Positions 16,649 to 26,469 of a DNA stretch of 64,000 nt are shown piece after piece. Position 1 is the first letter of the stretch. The number at the start of each line of letters is the position of its first letter. Location of the stretch: contig CAJMLK010000004.1 in assembly GCA_905214305.1 (NCBI GenBank), positions 1 through 64,000 on the forward strand, in the 5' to 3' direction. The notes below the pieces were generated by a model, which had not been told where the DNA came from, ran no database searches, and saw nothing but the letters and a program-made list of their open reading frames with translations. Made by a program: the position numbers and the translations under genes. Origin of the DNA: an uncultured bacterium (GTDB lineage: Bacteria > Desulfobacterota > Desulfovibrionia > Desulfovibrionales > Desulfovibrionaceae).

Positions 16649-18928
16649 TCACTCTTCAGCAGGGAAAAGGGTGTCACGCGCGCTCTTCTGCTCGCCGGCG
16701 GTCAGTTCCGCATAAAAAACGCACTGGTTGCGGCCACGCCTTTTGGCTTCATAGGTAGCCATGTCGGCATGCTGGTACAGCTCAAGAAAATCGTGTCCGT
16801 CAGTGGGGTGACAGGATACGCCCACACTGGCGGTCAGGGGCTGGTCGTCTTCGGCCTGACCACACTGGAGGCGCAACTGTCTGACAAGGGTCGCGGCTCT
16901 TTCATGTATCTTTGAAAGGGGCATGGTTTCGGTGCAGAAAACAAGAAATTCATCGCCGCCCACACGGCCCACAATATCACTGCTGCGGAAGTTGCGGCGG
17001 ATGATCTGGGCCATCTGGTAAATGGCCTTGTCGCCCACGGTATGACCAAACCTGTCGTTGATGCTTTTGAAGTTGTCAAAATCTATCATGAACATGGCGT
17101 AGATGCCGATGTTCGAGCCATTGTGCAAACTCAGAAAGCGCGAGATGGCCTGTTCTGTGGCGCGCTTGTTGAACATGCCCGTGGCGCTGTCGCGCGTGGC
17201 CTGGGTGCGCAGGCGCAGTTCCAGGGTTTTTTGCCGGTCGATGTCGGTAATGATGCCGATAAAGTATATGGGCTTGCCCTGAGCACTGATGAGGCTTGAA
17301 GCTTCGATACGATACCAGTGGTACAGGCCGCTGGTATCGCGCAGGCGCAGCTCGACCTGCTTTTTGTGCTCGTACATGTCCTTGTGAACGCGCTTCTGAA
17401 AGTCTTCAAGCAGGTCCTGATCATCGGCATGCACGGGAATTTTGCCCTGTTCGGGGTCCGATTCAAGAACATTGAACACATGGCCGAAGGTCTGCATCCA
17501 TTTTGCGGAACAGGAGAAGTTGCCGGTAATAAGATTCTGCTCAAAAATAATAATGTCGTGCTGCTCCAGAATGAACTGGTAACGCTCGTCAGAAATGCGT
17601 TTGGCCTGTGCGGCTTCTTTGTTGTGGGTAATATCAAAGACTATGCTCTGTATATACGTCTGGCCCGGACCGGCCTGTACCGGCGATCCTTTATGATACA
17701 GCCAGATAAGGGAGCCGTTTTTGGCGCTGGTGCGGTATTCCACATCAATGGGAATGCCTTCTTCCAGTTGCTGCTGCATGGTGCGGAGGGCGTTTTCCCT
17801 GTCACCTTCAAAAATGGACAGGGCAAAGTCGTTGCCAAATCGCTGATCAAACTCGTCTTTGCGGTAGCCGAGCATTTTGAGAAAGTTGGGACTGATAAAC
17901 TGGAATTTGCCATGCAGCCCGCCGAACTTGATGACGCCGCCGGATATGCTTGCGATAATGGAGCGGTAGTCTTCCTGCTGATGGTGGATGGTGCGGTGAT
18001 AGCTTTGCATGACGCCGATGATAAGGATCAGCAGCAGCCCTGCCAGAATGGAAAGCCGCCAGGCCAGAGTGGTGGTAATGTCGTTCTGTCTGTCCACCAG
18101 ATCGTTGACCACTTCTTCAGGCAGCAGCGAGACCACCTGCCAGCCGTACGATGACAGCGGCACATGCGTGACGTAGTAGGCGTGCTGGTCGTCCTTGACA
18201 AGGCTGTCGGCTCTTGGCGCGGTGGCGGAAAAAATGGGCTGCAGGTGTTCACGCAACGAAGCGGGCAGGCCCTTTCCGGCCATTTGGGGGAACAGCCTGT
18301 CAAGGCTGCCCGGCGGCGCGGCCGAAAACAGCAGGCGACCGCTGCCGTCAAAGACCATATTGCAGACTTTGTCGTTAAATGCCCTTGTAAACAGGCTTTT
18401 TTTCATAGGCCCGTCTTCAAGTTCACCAATAAGCACCGCCACAATGGTTCCATTGCGCTGAATGGGCAGCGCCACGGCAAGTTTGCTGCCCTTGCCGTCC
18501 GGCACGGCGGCTATGTTGGCTGTGCCCGCAAGTGCCCGCTCGAAAAGGCTTTTTTTGCTGTTTTGTTCAATGTCAATGGAAAGGCCCGTCATGGAGCAAA
18601 AGCCCTGACCATCCGGGCTGATGATGGCAAATCTTTTCAGACCGGCGGCACGCAACAGCGGCGCATAGTGCAGCACGCAGTCCTTGCGGGGCAGGCAGTC
18701 TTCCTGAGCAAGAAAGCTGGTAATCTCCTGTAATTCATTGAGCTTGTTTTCAATGCTGTGTTCAAAGTCATCGGCAACGCGCAGGCTTACTTCAGCAAGG
18801 CGGGTGGTGAGGTCCTGCGAGAGGTGGCGTGTTGTTTCCACGGCGTATTCGCGCACCACTATGAGCAGCGCGGTGAAAAGCGCCGTAAGAACAACGATAG
18901 CTATGAGGGTTTTGGACGACTTGACCAT
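16649..18928 (-). CDS. Membrane sensor diguanylate cyclase (Cache-like, PAS-PAS-GGDEF)
   Basis: Predicted to make cyclic di-GMP from two GTP in response to an extracytoplasmic signal. 759 residues from the ATG at 18928. A first helix (residues ~5-25) is followed by ~260 periplasmic residues of Cache type and a second helix (LSILAGLLLILIIGVM). Two PAS/PAC units follow (FISPNFLKMLGYRKDEFDQR; second ending with the RLRDTSGLYHWYRIEA stretch). The C-terminal GGDEF domain carries RVGGDEFLVF near residue 656 and an inhibitory RSSD I-site exactly five residues earlier, so the enzyme looks active and product-inhibited. An alternative TTG start lies 11 codons upstream. It is divergent from trmFO. Confidence 0.92.
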   Translation of the reverse strand: MVKSSKTLIAIVVLTALFTALLIVVREYAVETTRHLSQDLTTRLAEVSLRVADDFEHSIENKLNELQEITSFLAQEDCLPRKDCVLHYAPLLRAAGLKRFAIISPDGQGFCSMTGLSIDIEQNSKKSLFERALAGTANIAAVPDGKGSKLAVALPIQRNGTIVAVLIGELEDGPMKKSLFTRAFNDKVCNMVFDGSGRLLFSAAPPGSLDRLFPQMAGKGLPASLREHLQPIFSATAPRADSLVKDDQHAYYVTHVPLSSYGWQVVSLLPEEVVNDLVDRQNDITTTLAWRLSILAGLLLILIIGVMQSYHRTIHHQQEDYRSIIASISGGVIKFGGLHGKFQFISPNFLKMLGYRKDEFDQRFGNDFALSIFEGDRENALRTMQQQLEEGIPIDVEYRTSAKNGSLIWLYHKGSPVQAGPGQTYIQSIVFDITHNKEAAQAKRISDERYQFILEQHDIIIFEQNLITGNFSCSAKWMQTFGHVFNVLESDPEQGKIPVHADDQDLLEDFQKRVHKDMYEHKKQVELRLRDTSGLYHWYRIEASSLISAQGKPIYFIGIITDIDRQKTLELRLRTQATRDSATGMFNKRATEQAISRFLSLHNGSNIGIYAMFMIDFDNFKSINDRFGHTVGDKAIYQMAQIIRRNFRSSDIVGRVGGDEFLVFCTETMPLSKIHERAATLVRQLRLQCGQAEDDQPLTASVGVSCHPTDGHDFLELYQHADMATYEAKRRGRNQCVFYAELTAGEQKSARDTLFPAEE

Positions 18929-19134
18929 GCATTTACCCGTGTTAGAATAACCCCGCGACAATACGCATTTTAAATGACGATGGGAAGAGCGCCCGGGGCA
19001 TGCAAAAAAGGCAGCCGTACCGTGGCGAACTTGTGAATATGAATTTCGATATAAAAAATAACGTGTTATTGATTATTGCTCTCATGCTTGCCAGAAGCCT
19101 TTTTTTCTTACAATCTGCCCGCAGAGGAGAATAT

Positions 19135-20502
19135 ATGCAAAAATTGTCCATAGCCGTGGTGGGCGGCGGCCTTGCCGGTTGCGAATGCGCCTTGCGTCTG
19201 GCCCGCTCCGGACATGCGGTAGAGCTTTTTGAGCAAAAGCCCCTGTTTCGCTCGCCGGCACATGTGAGCGACCATCTGGCGGAGCTTGTGTGCTCCAATT
19301 CCCTGCGTTCCGACGAGCCAACTTCGGGCGTTGGGCTGCTCAAGGCCGAAATGCGTGCTCTGGGCAGCCAGTTTATGGAAGCTGCCGATGCCTGCCGTGT
19401 GCCTGCGGGCAAGGCTCTTGCCGTAGACCGCGAGGCTTTTGCCCGCAACATGAGCCAGCGCGTGGACGCCGAGCCGAATATCCGGCTTGTGCGGCAGCAG
19501 GTGCAGTCGCTGGACGATGCGGCGCTGGAACCGTTCAAGGGAGAAGGGCGCGCTGTCGTCGTGGCTGCCGGGCCGATGGCCTCTGACGGGCTTTCGGCCT
19601 CTCTGGCCGGTGCGCTGGGCGAAAAGCACTGCTATTTTTATGATGCCATCGCTCCTATCATCTGGACGCATTCACTGAATATGGACATTGTTTTTCGTGC
19701 GTCGCGCTATGGGCAGGAAAACGGCGAGGCCGAAGGCGAGGGGGATTACCTGAATTGCCCCATGAGCCGCGAGGAATACGAAGTTTTCTATCAGGCCCTG
19801 CTTGACGCTCAAAAAGTTGCCGCGCACGAATTCGAGCAGGAAAAGCATTTTGAAGGGTGCATGCCGGTGGAAACGCTGGCCGAGCGCGGGCAGCGCACGC
19901 TGACCTTCGGCCCTCTCAAGCCGGTGGGCTTTGTGGACCCGCGCACTGGCCGTCGCCCCTGGGCCATTCTGCAACTAAGGGCTGAAAATGCCAATAGTGA
20001 CACCTGCAACCTCGTGGGCTGTCAGACCAAGCTGACACAGAGCGAGCAGGCGCGGGTCTTCCGTCTGGTTCCGGGGCTGGAAAAGGTGGAGTTTGCCCGC
20101 TTTGGCAGCATGCACCGTAACACGTATGTAAACGCACCGCACGTGCTGGATGCCGACCTTTCCCTCAAGGCGCGGCCGGGCGTGTATCTTGCCGGGCAGA
20201 TTACCGGCGTGGAAGGCTATGTGGAATCCGCCGCCAGTGGCCTGTGGCTTGCCATCCTGCTGGACGCGCGCGCCCGCGGGCTGAATCTTGTTCGCCCCCC
20301 GGTGGAAAGCGCCCTTGGTGCGCTGCTTGGTCATCTGCAAACGCCGGTCAAGCGCTTTCAGCCCTCCAATGCCCATTTTGGCCTGATGCCGGAACTTGGA
20401 GAAAGGGCCCGCAAAAAGGACCGCAAGGCGCTGTATTCGGCCCGCGCGCAAGAAGCGTTTGCACCCTGGTTGCAGGATATCAAAACTGCCGGACTGGCCT
20501 GA
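19135..20502 (+). CDS. trmFO: Methylenetetrahydrofolate-tRNA-(uracil-5)-methyltransferase
   Basis: Flavoenzyme forming ribothymidine at position 54 of tRNAs with methylene-THF as carbon donor. 455 residues. It has an N-terminal FAD-binding VVGGGLAGCECALRLA motif, family stretches CSNSLRSDEP and VAAGPMASDGLS, the segment LNCPMSREEYEVFY, and the C-terminal GQITGVEGYVESAASGL. The start at 19135 sits 5 nt after GCAGAGGAGA and aligns with the flavin motif; an in-frame ATG at 19000 would add 45 unlikely residues. A classic terminator follows. Confidence 0.95.
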   Translation: MQKLSIAVVGGGLAGCECALRLARSGHAVELFEQKPLFRSPAHVSDHLAELVCSNSLRSDEPTSGVGLLKAEMRALGSQFMEAADACRVPAGKALAVDREAFARNMSQRVDAEPNIRLVRQQVQSLDDAALEPFKGEGRAVVVAAGPMASDGLSASLAGALGEKHCYFYDAIAPIIWTHSLNMDIVFRASRYGQENGEAEGEGDYLNCPMSREEYEVFYQALLDAQKVAAHEFEQEKHFEGCMPVETLAERGQRTLTFGPLKPVGFVDPRTGRRPWAILQLRAENANSDTCNLVGCQTKLTQSEQARVFRLVPGLEKVEFARFGSMHRNTYVNAPHVLDADLSLKARPGVYLAGQITGVEGYVESAASGLWLAILLDARARGLNLVRPPVESALGALLGHLQTPVKRFQPSNAHFGLMPELGERARKKDRKALYSARAQEAFAPWLQDIKTAGLA

Positions 20503-20633
20503 GCAGCCCGCACGCAGCGTTCTGTCCTCACGGGGCCAGCCGCAGCGGAGCCGCTGTGGTTCCCTTGGCGGGCCGGACCTGAAGAAGCCGCCTGATCCGC
20601 AGGCGCACTGCACTGTGTTGCCGGTGTTTTCAC

Positions 20634-20665
20634 GCCCGGATGCCGTATGGCATCCGGGCTTTTTT
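20634..20665 (+). terminator. Rho-independent terminator after trmFO
   Basis: GCCCGGATGCC and GGCATCCGGGC form an 11-bp stem around GTAT and are followed by TTTTTT. It is 130 nt after the trmFO stop. The rest of the gap to 20936 holds only a GC-rich stretch with GGGGCAGTG-like short repeats near 20880-20945. Confidence 0.92.
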
Positions 20666-20936
20666 GTTTTGTCTGCCTGATGGGGCATGGCACTATGCCG
20701 GGGAGCTTTTTGTTCTGGCAGCGAATCTGTCAGGGCCGCCTGCGGCGCTGCCAAAGACGGCGACCGGATGCGCGGTGGCTGTGCCACAGAACGGGCACGG
20801 ACAAGGCGGCCAAAGGCCGGGCGACAACTCTGGCAGGCTGCACGGCCGCACGACGATGGCCGGGGGATGCGATACGGTGCGGGCAGTGCCGGGCGCAGTG
20901 TCAGGGGGCAATGCCGGGGGCAGTGCCAGGGCAGTG

Positions 20937-21848
20937 TCAGGGGGCAGGCGGCAGCGTTGCCTTGCGCCGGGTCAGCAGGTGGCGGATGTGCCCGCCAAGC
21001 ATGACGAGAACTACCGAAACCGCAATAAGCGCCAGCCCCGTAAGCAGTGACAGGCTGAACGGCTCGTTGAATACCAGAATGCCCACGACCACCGCGGTGA
21101 CAGGTTCCAGCACGCCCATTACTGCCGCAAGAGTAGAACCGATGCGCTGTACGGCAAGAATAAGGGTGTAGTTGGAAAGCACGGCGGTCACGAGGGCCAG
21201 CAGGACGGCCAGCGCCAGTTCCTGCCAGCTTTGCAGCATCTGGAAGCTGTTTGTTGCCAGCGAGTTTGCCAGTGAGCAGAGCGCGCCAAAAGCCATGACA
21301 TAGAAGGTGAGCACAAGCCCCGTCATGTTGCTGATGCGGGCTGCGTAGAGGCTGGTGATGTAGATGGCGTTGCACAGGGCCGAGGCCAGAGCCAGCGTCA
21401 GGCCGAGCACGCTCATGTCTGCCACGCTGCCGGGCTGTGAACCGCCGCTCAGCAGGTAGACGCCACTGATGGCAAGAACCACGGCCAGAGCGGTAATTGA
21501 TGAAAAGCGCTCATGAAAGAACACGATCATCATGAGCATGACCATCACCGGGTAGGAGAAGTGCAGGGTGGCAGCCACACCGCTTGGCATGTACTTGAAT
21601 GCCTGCATGAACAGCAGGGCCGCCATGGCGTACATGAGGCTCATGCCCGTAAGCTTGGCAAGGTTGCGGCGCGAGGTGTGCAGGCGCTCGCCCCGCAGCA
21701 GGATAAGTATCCCCAGCACAATGGAAGCAATGAGAAAACGGTAAAAAAGCACGGTAGCCGGAGAAAGCCCCCTGGCCATGAGCGGCAGGCTGAAAAGGGG
21801 GATAAGCCCGAAGGCTGCCGAAGAGAGCATACTGTAGAAAAAGCCCAT
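20937..21848 (-). CDS. EamA-family (DMT superfamily) transporter
   Basis: Inner-membrane drug/metabolite transporter, 303 residues with ten predicted helices in two EamA repeats. It begins MGFFYSMLSSAAFGLIPLF and has the typical MYAMAALLFMQAFKYMPSGV segment at the end of the first repeat's middle part. The second repeat ends with GSTLAAVMGVLEPVTAVVVG followed by LVFNEPFS. The start at 21848 follows AAGGATGTC; an in-frame extension to 21950 adds 34 non-family residues. The substrate cannot be told from sequence. Confidence 0.88.
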   Translation of the reverse strand: MGFFYSMLSSAAFGLIPLFSLPLMARGLSPATVLFYRFLIASIVLGILILLRGERLHTSRRNLAKLTGMSLMYAMAALLFMQAFKYMPSGVAATLHFSYPVMVMLMMIVFFHERFSSITALAVVLAISGVYLLSGGSQPGSVADMSVLGLTLALASALCNAIYITSLYAARISNMTGLVLTFYVMAFGALCSLANSLATNSFQMLQSWQELALAVLLALVTAVLSNYTLILAVQRIGSTLAAVMGVLEPVTAVVVGILVFNEPFSLSLLTGLALIAVSVVLVMLGGHIRHLLTRRKATLPPAP

Positions 21849-22349
21849 GACATCCTTCTTTGAACATGAGGTGCAAGAGGCTGCATACAGAATAAGCACT
21901 GGAGTGGCAAGGCCCGGCCGGCAGGGGGGATGCCCGCTCTCTCGCCGCACCGCAGAAAAGCTTGCCAGACCGGGCGCAGGGCCAGTGCCCGGGCGTGCCC
22001 GTGCCAGCCGCCAGCCGTCAGTCGCCGCGTGATCAGCCGCTTCGTGATCAGCCGCCGGGAAGGAGCAGGGGCAGCGCCCGCCCGACCGCCAGCCCGGCAG
22101 TCAGGCTGACCGCCCCACCGACACAGCCAGCTCGGCAGCCAGATAGACCGGGGCCGGTAGCCTGATCAGCACCGCGCGAACGCCGGGCGCGTACTGTGCA
22201 GCCGCAATCAGGCCGGAAAGCATCGGGAAGTGTTTTTGTCGGCTGCCTATCTGTGATCATGAGCACATGATTTTTTATGTTCAGGGGCAGGGCGGCCATA
22301 TGCAGTTTTTGGAAAAAAGCAGGCTTGACGGATAGAAGCCGATTGGATA
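21849..22349. other. Gene-free GC-rich intergenic stretch
   Basis: No credible ORF with a ribosome site. It contains a 13-bp direct repeat CGTGATCAGCCGC at 22028-22040 and 22043-22055, and it becomes abruptly AT-rich after 22335 just ahead of exbB. Confidence 0.6.
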
Positions 22350-22382
22350 TTCAAAAAAATTAATTTTCATTTTCAATTTCAA
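22350..22382. promoter_or_regulatory. AT-rich Fur-box-like element upstream of exbB
   Basis: The minus-strand reading contains TTGAAAATGAAAATTAATT, which matches the left half of a Fur box and includes the AAAATTAATTTT inverted repeat. It lies ~75 nt before exbB, in an otherwise GC-rich region. TonB/ExbB genes are commonly Fur-controlled, but the match is partial. Confidence 0.35.
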
Positions 22383-22454
22383 CTGTGATGGTTACAAACG
22401 CAGGGGCCAGCCTGCCGTCAGCAGCAGGCTGGCGCTGGTTGGCGGAGGGACTCA

Positions 22455-23144
22455 TTGGACTCCATAATTCAGGCCGTTTTGCAGGCAACGCTTGTCAACA
22501 AGCTTGTTCTTGTGCTGTTGCTGGGCATGTCTGTTTCCAGCTGGGCGTATATGGGAGCAAAGTGGCTGACCCTGCGGGCCGCACAACGGCGCGCAAGTGA
22601 CGGTCTGGCGGCTTTTGACGCTGCTGAAAGGCTGGAAGATGCGCTGCTGGTGGTGGGGCGCGATGAGCAGTCGCCGCTTTACGGCATCACAAGGCGTGGC
22701 CTGGGGGAATATGACCGTATTGCCCGCACCGGCGATGCCGTGCGCCTGCTCAGCGACAATGTGCGCCGGTCACTGCATTTCGGCATAGCCGAAGAGATCG
22801 CGCAGCTTAAATCTTCATTGTCGCTGTTGGCGACAACAGCCAACACGGCTCCATTTATCGGTCTGTTCGGCACGGTCTGGGGTATTATGCATTCTTTTAC
22901 AGCCATTGCGCAGATGCGAAGCGTCTCGCTTGCCACCGTGGCCCCGGGCATTGCCGAGGCACTCATCGCCACGGCCGTGGGCCTTTTTGTGGCAATACCC
23001 GCTGTGTGCGGCTTCAACGTTTTTCGCGCCCGGCTCAACCGCCTTGAAGGTGTGTGCATAAATTACGCGGGGCAGTTGCTCAACAGGTTGCAGCACGAGG
23101 CGGAAGAGAACACCGGCGGCTTCAGTTTTGCCGAGGAAGGTTAA
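22455..23144 (+). CDS. exbB: ExbB/TolQ/MotA-family proton channel subunit
   Basis: Inner-membrane proton-channel subunit that powers TonB. 229 residues with three helices: one near the N-terminus (KLVLVLLLGMSVSSWAYMG) and two in the C-terminal half. The family stretch LATTANTAPFIGLFGTVWGI and the following SLATVAPGIAEALIATAVGL are clear. Translation appears to start at TTG 22455, 5 nt after GGCGGAGGGA; no ATG fits the frame. No exbD is present anywhere in the window. It heads the M16/receptor/Yej-TonB locus, so it most likely serves that TonB. Confidence 0.92.
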   Translation: MDSIIQAVLQATLVNKLVLVLLLGMSVSSWAYMGAKWLTLRAAQRRASDGLAAFDAAERLEDALLVVGRDEQSPLYGITRRGLGEYDRIARTGDAVRLLSDNVRRSLHFGIAEEIAQLKSSLSLLATTANTAPFIGLFGTVWGIMHSFTAIAQMRSVSLATVAPGIAEALIATAVGLFVAIPAVCGFNVFRARLNRLEGVCINYAGQLLNRLQHEAEENTGGFSFAEEG

Positions 23145-23562
23145 GCGGGGCACGTGCTGCCCTGGCGGATGCTTTCGCCATGCGTGCCCACGGTTTTTCT
23201 TTGGGGTCGGCTGCCGGTTTCGCCCTGATGCCGGGCCGTAGCACTGACGGAGCTTGCGGGTCAGGCATGAAGGCGCGCACGGGCGGGCAGCGGTCATGCT
23301 GCACGGACTTTTCATGCAATGCCGGGCGTGACACCGGTAAAGCCGCTTGAGGGCGCACAGAGCCTGGGATGTGGGGATGCAGGCTCGTGCTGATTTTTTG
23401 TGCCTTGATACGTTGATTGTGGTGATGGCGGAGTTGTGTTCGGGAAGCCCACGAAGGTTTTTCTTTTGAAATAGAAATTTGATTTCGATGGCGTGAACGG
23501 CAAATTTCAGGCCTGCTGTTCCTCTTCGTTGTGGTCTGTCGGCCTGTACAAAAGGTGATCAT
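23145..23562 (+). promoter_or_regulatory. exbB to M16 gap with a second Fur-like element near 23464-23490
   Basis: There is no gene in this 418-nt gap. It is AT-richer at its end, where TTGAAATAGAAATTTGATTTC contains the perfect inverted repeat GAAAT-TTG-ATTTC (23475-23487). Its place, about 75-100 nt before the peptidase gene, mirrors that of the element before exbB. Confidence 0.3.
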
Positions 23563-26469
23563 ATGCTTTCCCTATATCGCATGATGATTGTTGCAATGGC
23601 ATTGGCTGTGTACTTTATCGGCAACCCCATGCAGCTTTATGCCACAGGTCTTTTATCAGACGGAGAAAAAGAAGCCTTTTGGTATGATGGCAAATGGGCA
23701 CATGAGCATTCAGACCTCCCGCCTGATCCTTCCATTGTCTTTGGACGCCTCTCCAACGGTTTCAGATATGCCGTGATACCCAATGCCAATCATAATGGCC
23801 GGGTGTCGCTGTACCTCGATGTTCAGGCCGGTTCCCTCATGGAAAAGGACGACGAGCTTGGCTACGCCCACTATGTGGAGCACATGGCCTTTAACGGCAC
23901 GCGCAATTTTCCTCCCGGTTCGCTTATCCCCTTTTTCCAGAAGCACGGCATGAGCTTTGGCGGCGATACCAATGCCCATACGGGCTGGGTGGAAACCGTT
24001 TACAAGCTGAATCTCGCCGGGGCCGACAGGGAATCCCTGAGCATGGGGCTGACCATCCTGCGTGATTTTGCCGACGGCATGCTGTTTGACCCCACGGAGG
24101 TCGAAGAGGAGCGGGGAGTCATACTGGCAGAAAAAAACAAGCGCGACAGCGAGGCCATGCAGAGCCGCCGCCAGCGCACCGCCGAGATGTATGCCGGTAC
24201 GGCCTTTGTCAATCAGCCCATAGGCACTGAGGCGGGGATCATGTCGGCAACGTCTGAGCGTTTGGCGGCGTTTTACCACAAGTGGTATCACCCCGAACGC
24301 ATGATTCTGGTTGCTGTGGGGGCGGTGTCGGCTCCTGAAGTGGAAGCTCTGGCAAAAAAGATTTTTGGCGACATGAAAAACCCCGGCCCCGCGCCTTCGC
24401 CCGAACAGTGGGGCAGCCCCAAGCTTGACGGGGTGAAGGTCATCAGCCAGCAGCGCGCCATCAGTGGCGAAGAAGTGTCGGTAACACTGCAGTTCCCCCG
24501 CGTGCACGCTCGGGATACCCGGCAAAAGCAGCTGGAGCAGCTCGTAGATGCGGTGGTGGAATATTGCATGCAGCGACGCCTGCTTGAGCGCGACCAGCGT
24601 GATGCGCTCTGGAACAGCGGGCGCTTTGTCAACAGGTGGCGTCAGGGCTTTCTGCCTTCCGGCACGCTGGCAGTGGAAACACACGCCACCGGCTGGCGCG
24701 ACGCCCTTGAAGCCATGGCCGAAGAGATTCGTCTGGCTGACAGGCACGGCTTTACTGCGCAGGAAATCGCCCGCGCGCTGGAAGCGCTGGAAAAGACCTT
24801 TGCGCGGCGTGCCGCGCAGCGTTCCGGCATGAGCAATACGGATGTGGCCGATGAATTCGTGCGCACGGCCAATGCGGATTTTGTGCAGACTTCTTCCGTC
24901 TTCGACCAGAAGCTTTTCCAGCAGCTGCGCAGGGAAGTAACGCCCGAGGCCGTGAATGCCGTTGCGCGCACGGTTTTGGGCGGCGAAAACGTCACGCTTG
25001 TGGTGGGCGCGGCTGTTCCTCCCACCCAAAAGGAAATTTTGCAGGCCTGGCAGGACGGCAAAGGCAGAGAGCTGGAGCGTGTGGCTTTGCGTGAAAGTGC
25101 CCCGTTCCCGTATCTTCCGCTTCCTCCGGCGCTGTCCACGGGCGACCTGCCCAGGATGGAAAGCCGCCTGCTGTCGTTGCCTGACGAACAGGAAGTGCGG
25201 CTTTATGAGGGCCGCCTCAAGGGTGGTGCGCAGCTCTACATCCTGCCCCTGCCTTTTGAGTCCGGCAAGGCCGCCGTGCAGATACTGTACGGGACGGGCT
25301 ACGCCGCCGGGTCAGACGGAGAAATATCTCTGGCCCAGACTGCCGGGGCTGTGATGGCAGAAGGTGGGATTGGTCGCCTCTCGCGTCTGGATGCGCAAAA
25401 GATCGCAGAAACCATGGGCGGCGCTGTAAAAGAAAACTTTGGCGTGAACGGGGCCACCGTCACGGTTGAAGGCGAGGCCCGTCAGCTGGAGCTGCTCGTG
25501 CAGGCGGCCTGGGTGCAGTTTGCTGATCCGCAGCCCGATGCCGCGGGCCTGCAGAAGGCGCGGCGCAAGCTTGAGGCGCAGGGAAGAAAAAAGCGCGAAA
25601 CCATAGAAGAAGTCGCCAAGACTGATGGGCAGAATTTCTTTTATGGCGGCGCACGCCGATACCGCTCTTTGGAAGCGGAAGAAGCGGGCCGGTTCAGCAT
25701 TGAGGATGTGCGCGATTTTGTTTCTGCCAGCCGCAGGAAAGGGCCGCTGCGCGTGGTCATCAGCGGTGATGTGAATGTGCAGCAAAGCCTTGCCCTTGCT
25801 GCGCGCTATTTCAGCAGTGTCACGCCTGTGCAGGAGGCCCGTGCCGCCTCCGCGCCATCGCTTGTGTTTCCTGCGGGCGACGTGTCGCTGGTCAAGGTTC
25901 CGGATGCCGTGGATCAGACAACGCTGCGCAAGGTGTGGCGGCTGGACTTTCCCCCGGACGGAGACCGTGCCGTTCTGGCTGCGCGGCAGGTAGCCGCGGC
26001 CGTATTGCGCGACAGGTTGCGCCGCGACCTGCGCGAGCGCATGGGGGCCAGCTATAGCCCCGTGGCTTTTTATCGCACCATGCCCGCTGAAAACGGCTAT
26101 TCGCTGTTGCAGGTTGAGGTTGCCACAGACAATGCCCAGTTTGAGGCCGTGGCCGCATATCTTGAAACGCTTGCACCCTGGGAAATCACCGGGGCCGAAT
26201 TGAACCGCCTGCGCCCGCCCATGCTCACCCGATGGAAAAGCGGACGTGCAAGCCCCCAGTACTGGCAGCGCCTGCTTGTTTCGGAGCTGGTTATGGGGCA
26301 GCCCTTCCTGCACTGGGGCAACTTGGGCGGCACGGAGCTGGAGCAGGTGACACCCGAAGCAGCCACTGCGGCTCTGCGCGAGATGCTTGAAGCTCCTTGC
26401 GCCTCGTGGCGTGCGGTATCCACCGGTTTTGAGGGCAAGGGCACTGCAAGCCCCGAGGAGAGCTTCTGA
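23563..26469 (+). CDS. Periplasmic M16-family zinc peptidase
   Basis: 968 residues beginning with a hydrophobic export segment (MMIVAMALAVYFIGNPMQ), so it probably works in the periplasm. It is a two-half pitrilysin-like clam-shell. The N-terminal half carries the inverted zinc motif HYVEH (H103, E106, H107) and the third ligand E183 at the canonical 76-residue spacing in EVEEERGVILAEKN. The C-terminal half lacks the motif, as in other fused M16 proteins. FusC, which degrades imported ferredoxin in Pectobacterium, has this architecture and the same neighbours (receptor, TonB, ABC transporter). The stop overlaps the next start by 1 nt. The substrate is unknown. Confidence 0.92.
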   Translation: MLSLYRMMIVAMALAVYFIGNPMQLYATGLLSDGEKEAFWYDGKWAHEHSDLPPDPSIVFGRLSNGFRYAVIPNANHNGRVSLYLDVQAGSLMEKDDELGYAHYVEHMAFNGTRNFPPGSLIPFFQKHGMSFGGDTNAHTGWVETVYKLNLAGADRESLSMGLTILRDFADGMLFDPTEVEEERGVILAEKNKRDSEAMQSRRQRTAEMYAGTAFVNQPIGTEAGIMSATSERLAAFYHKWYHPERMILVAVGAVSAPEVEALAKKIFGDMKNPGPAPSPEQWGSPKLDGVKVISQQRAISGEEVSVTLQFPRVHARDTRQKQLEQLVDAVVEYCMQRRLLERDQRDALWNSGRFVNRWRQGFLPSGTLAVETHATGWRDALEAMAEEIRLADRHGFTAQEIARALEALEKTFARRAAQRSGMSNTDVADEFVRTANADFVQTSSVFDQKLFQQLRREVTPEAVNAVARTVLGGENVTLVVGAAVPPTQKEILQAWQDGKGRELERVALRESAPFPYLPLPPALSTGDLPRMESRLLSLPDEQEVRLYEGRLKGGAQLYILPLPFESGKAAVQILYGTGYAAGSDGEISLAQTAGAVMAEGGIGRLSRLDAQKIAETMGGAVKENFGVNGATVTVEGEARQLELLVQAAWVQFADPQPDAAGLQKARRKLEAQGRKKRETIEEVAKTDGQNFFYGGARRYRSLEAEEAGRFSIEDVRDFVSASRRKGPLRVVISGDVNVQQSLALAARYFSSVTPVQEARAASAPSLVFPAGDVSLVKVPDAVDQTTLRKVWRLDFPPDGDRAVLAARQVAAAVLRDRLRRDLRERMGASYSPVAFYRTMPAENGYSLLQVEVATDNAQFEAVAAYLETLAPWEITGAELNRLRPPMLTRWKSGRASPQYWQRLLVSELVMGQPFLHWGNLGGTELEQVTPEAATAALREMLEAPCASWRAVSTGFEGKGTASPEESF

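Noticed and set aside
20860..20945. GGGGCAGTG-like repeats after trmFO as a possible tandem array
   Set aside because: Units vary in length and sequence and look like GC-rich low complexity without a fixed period.
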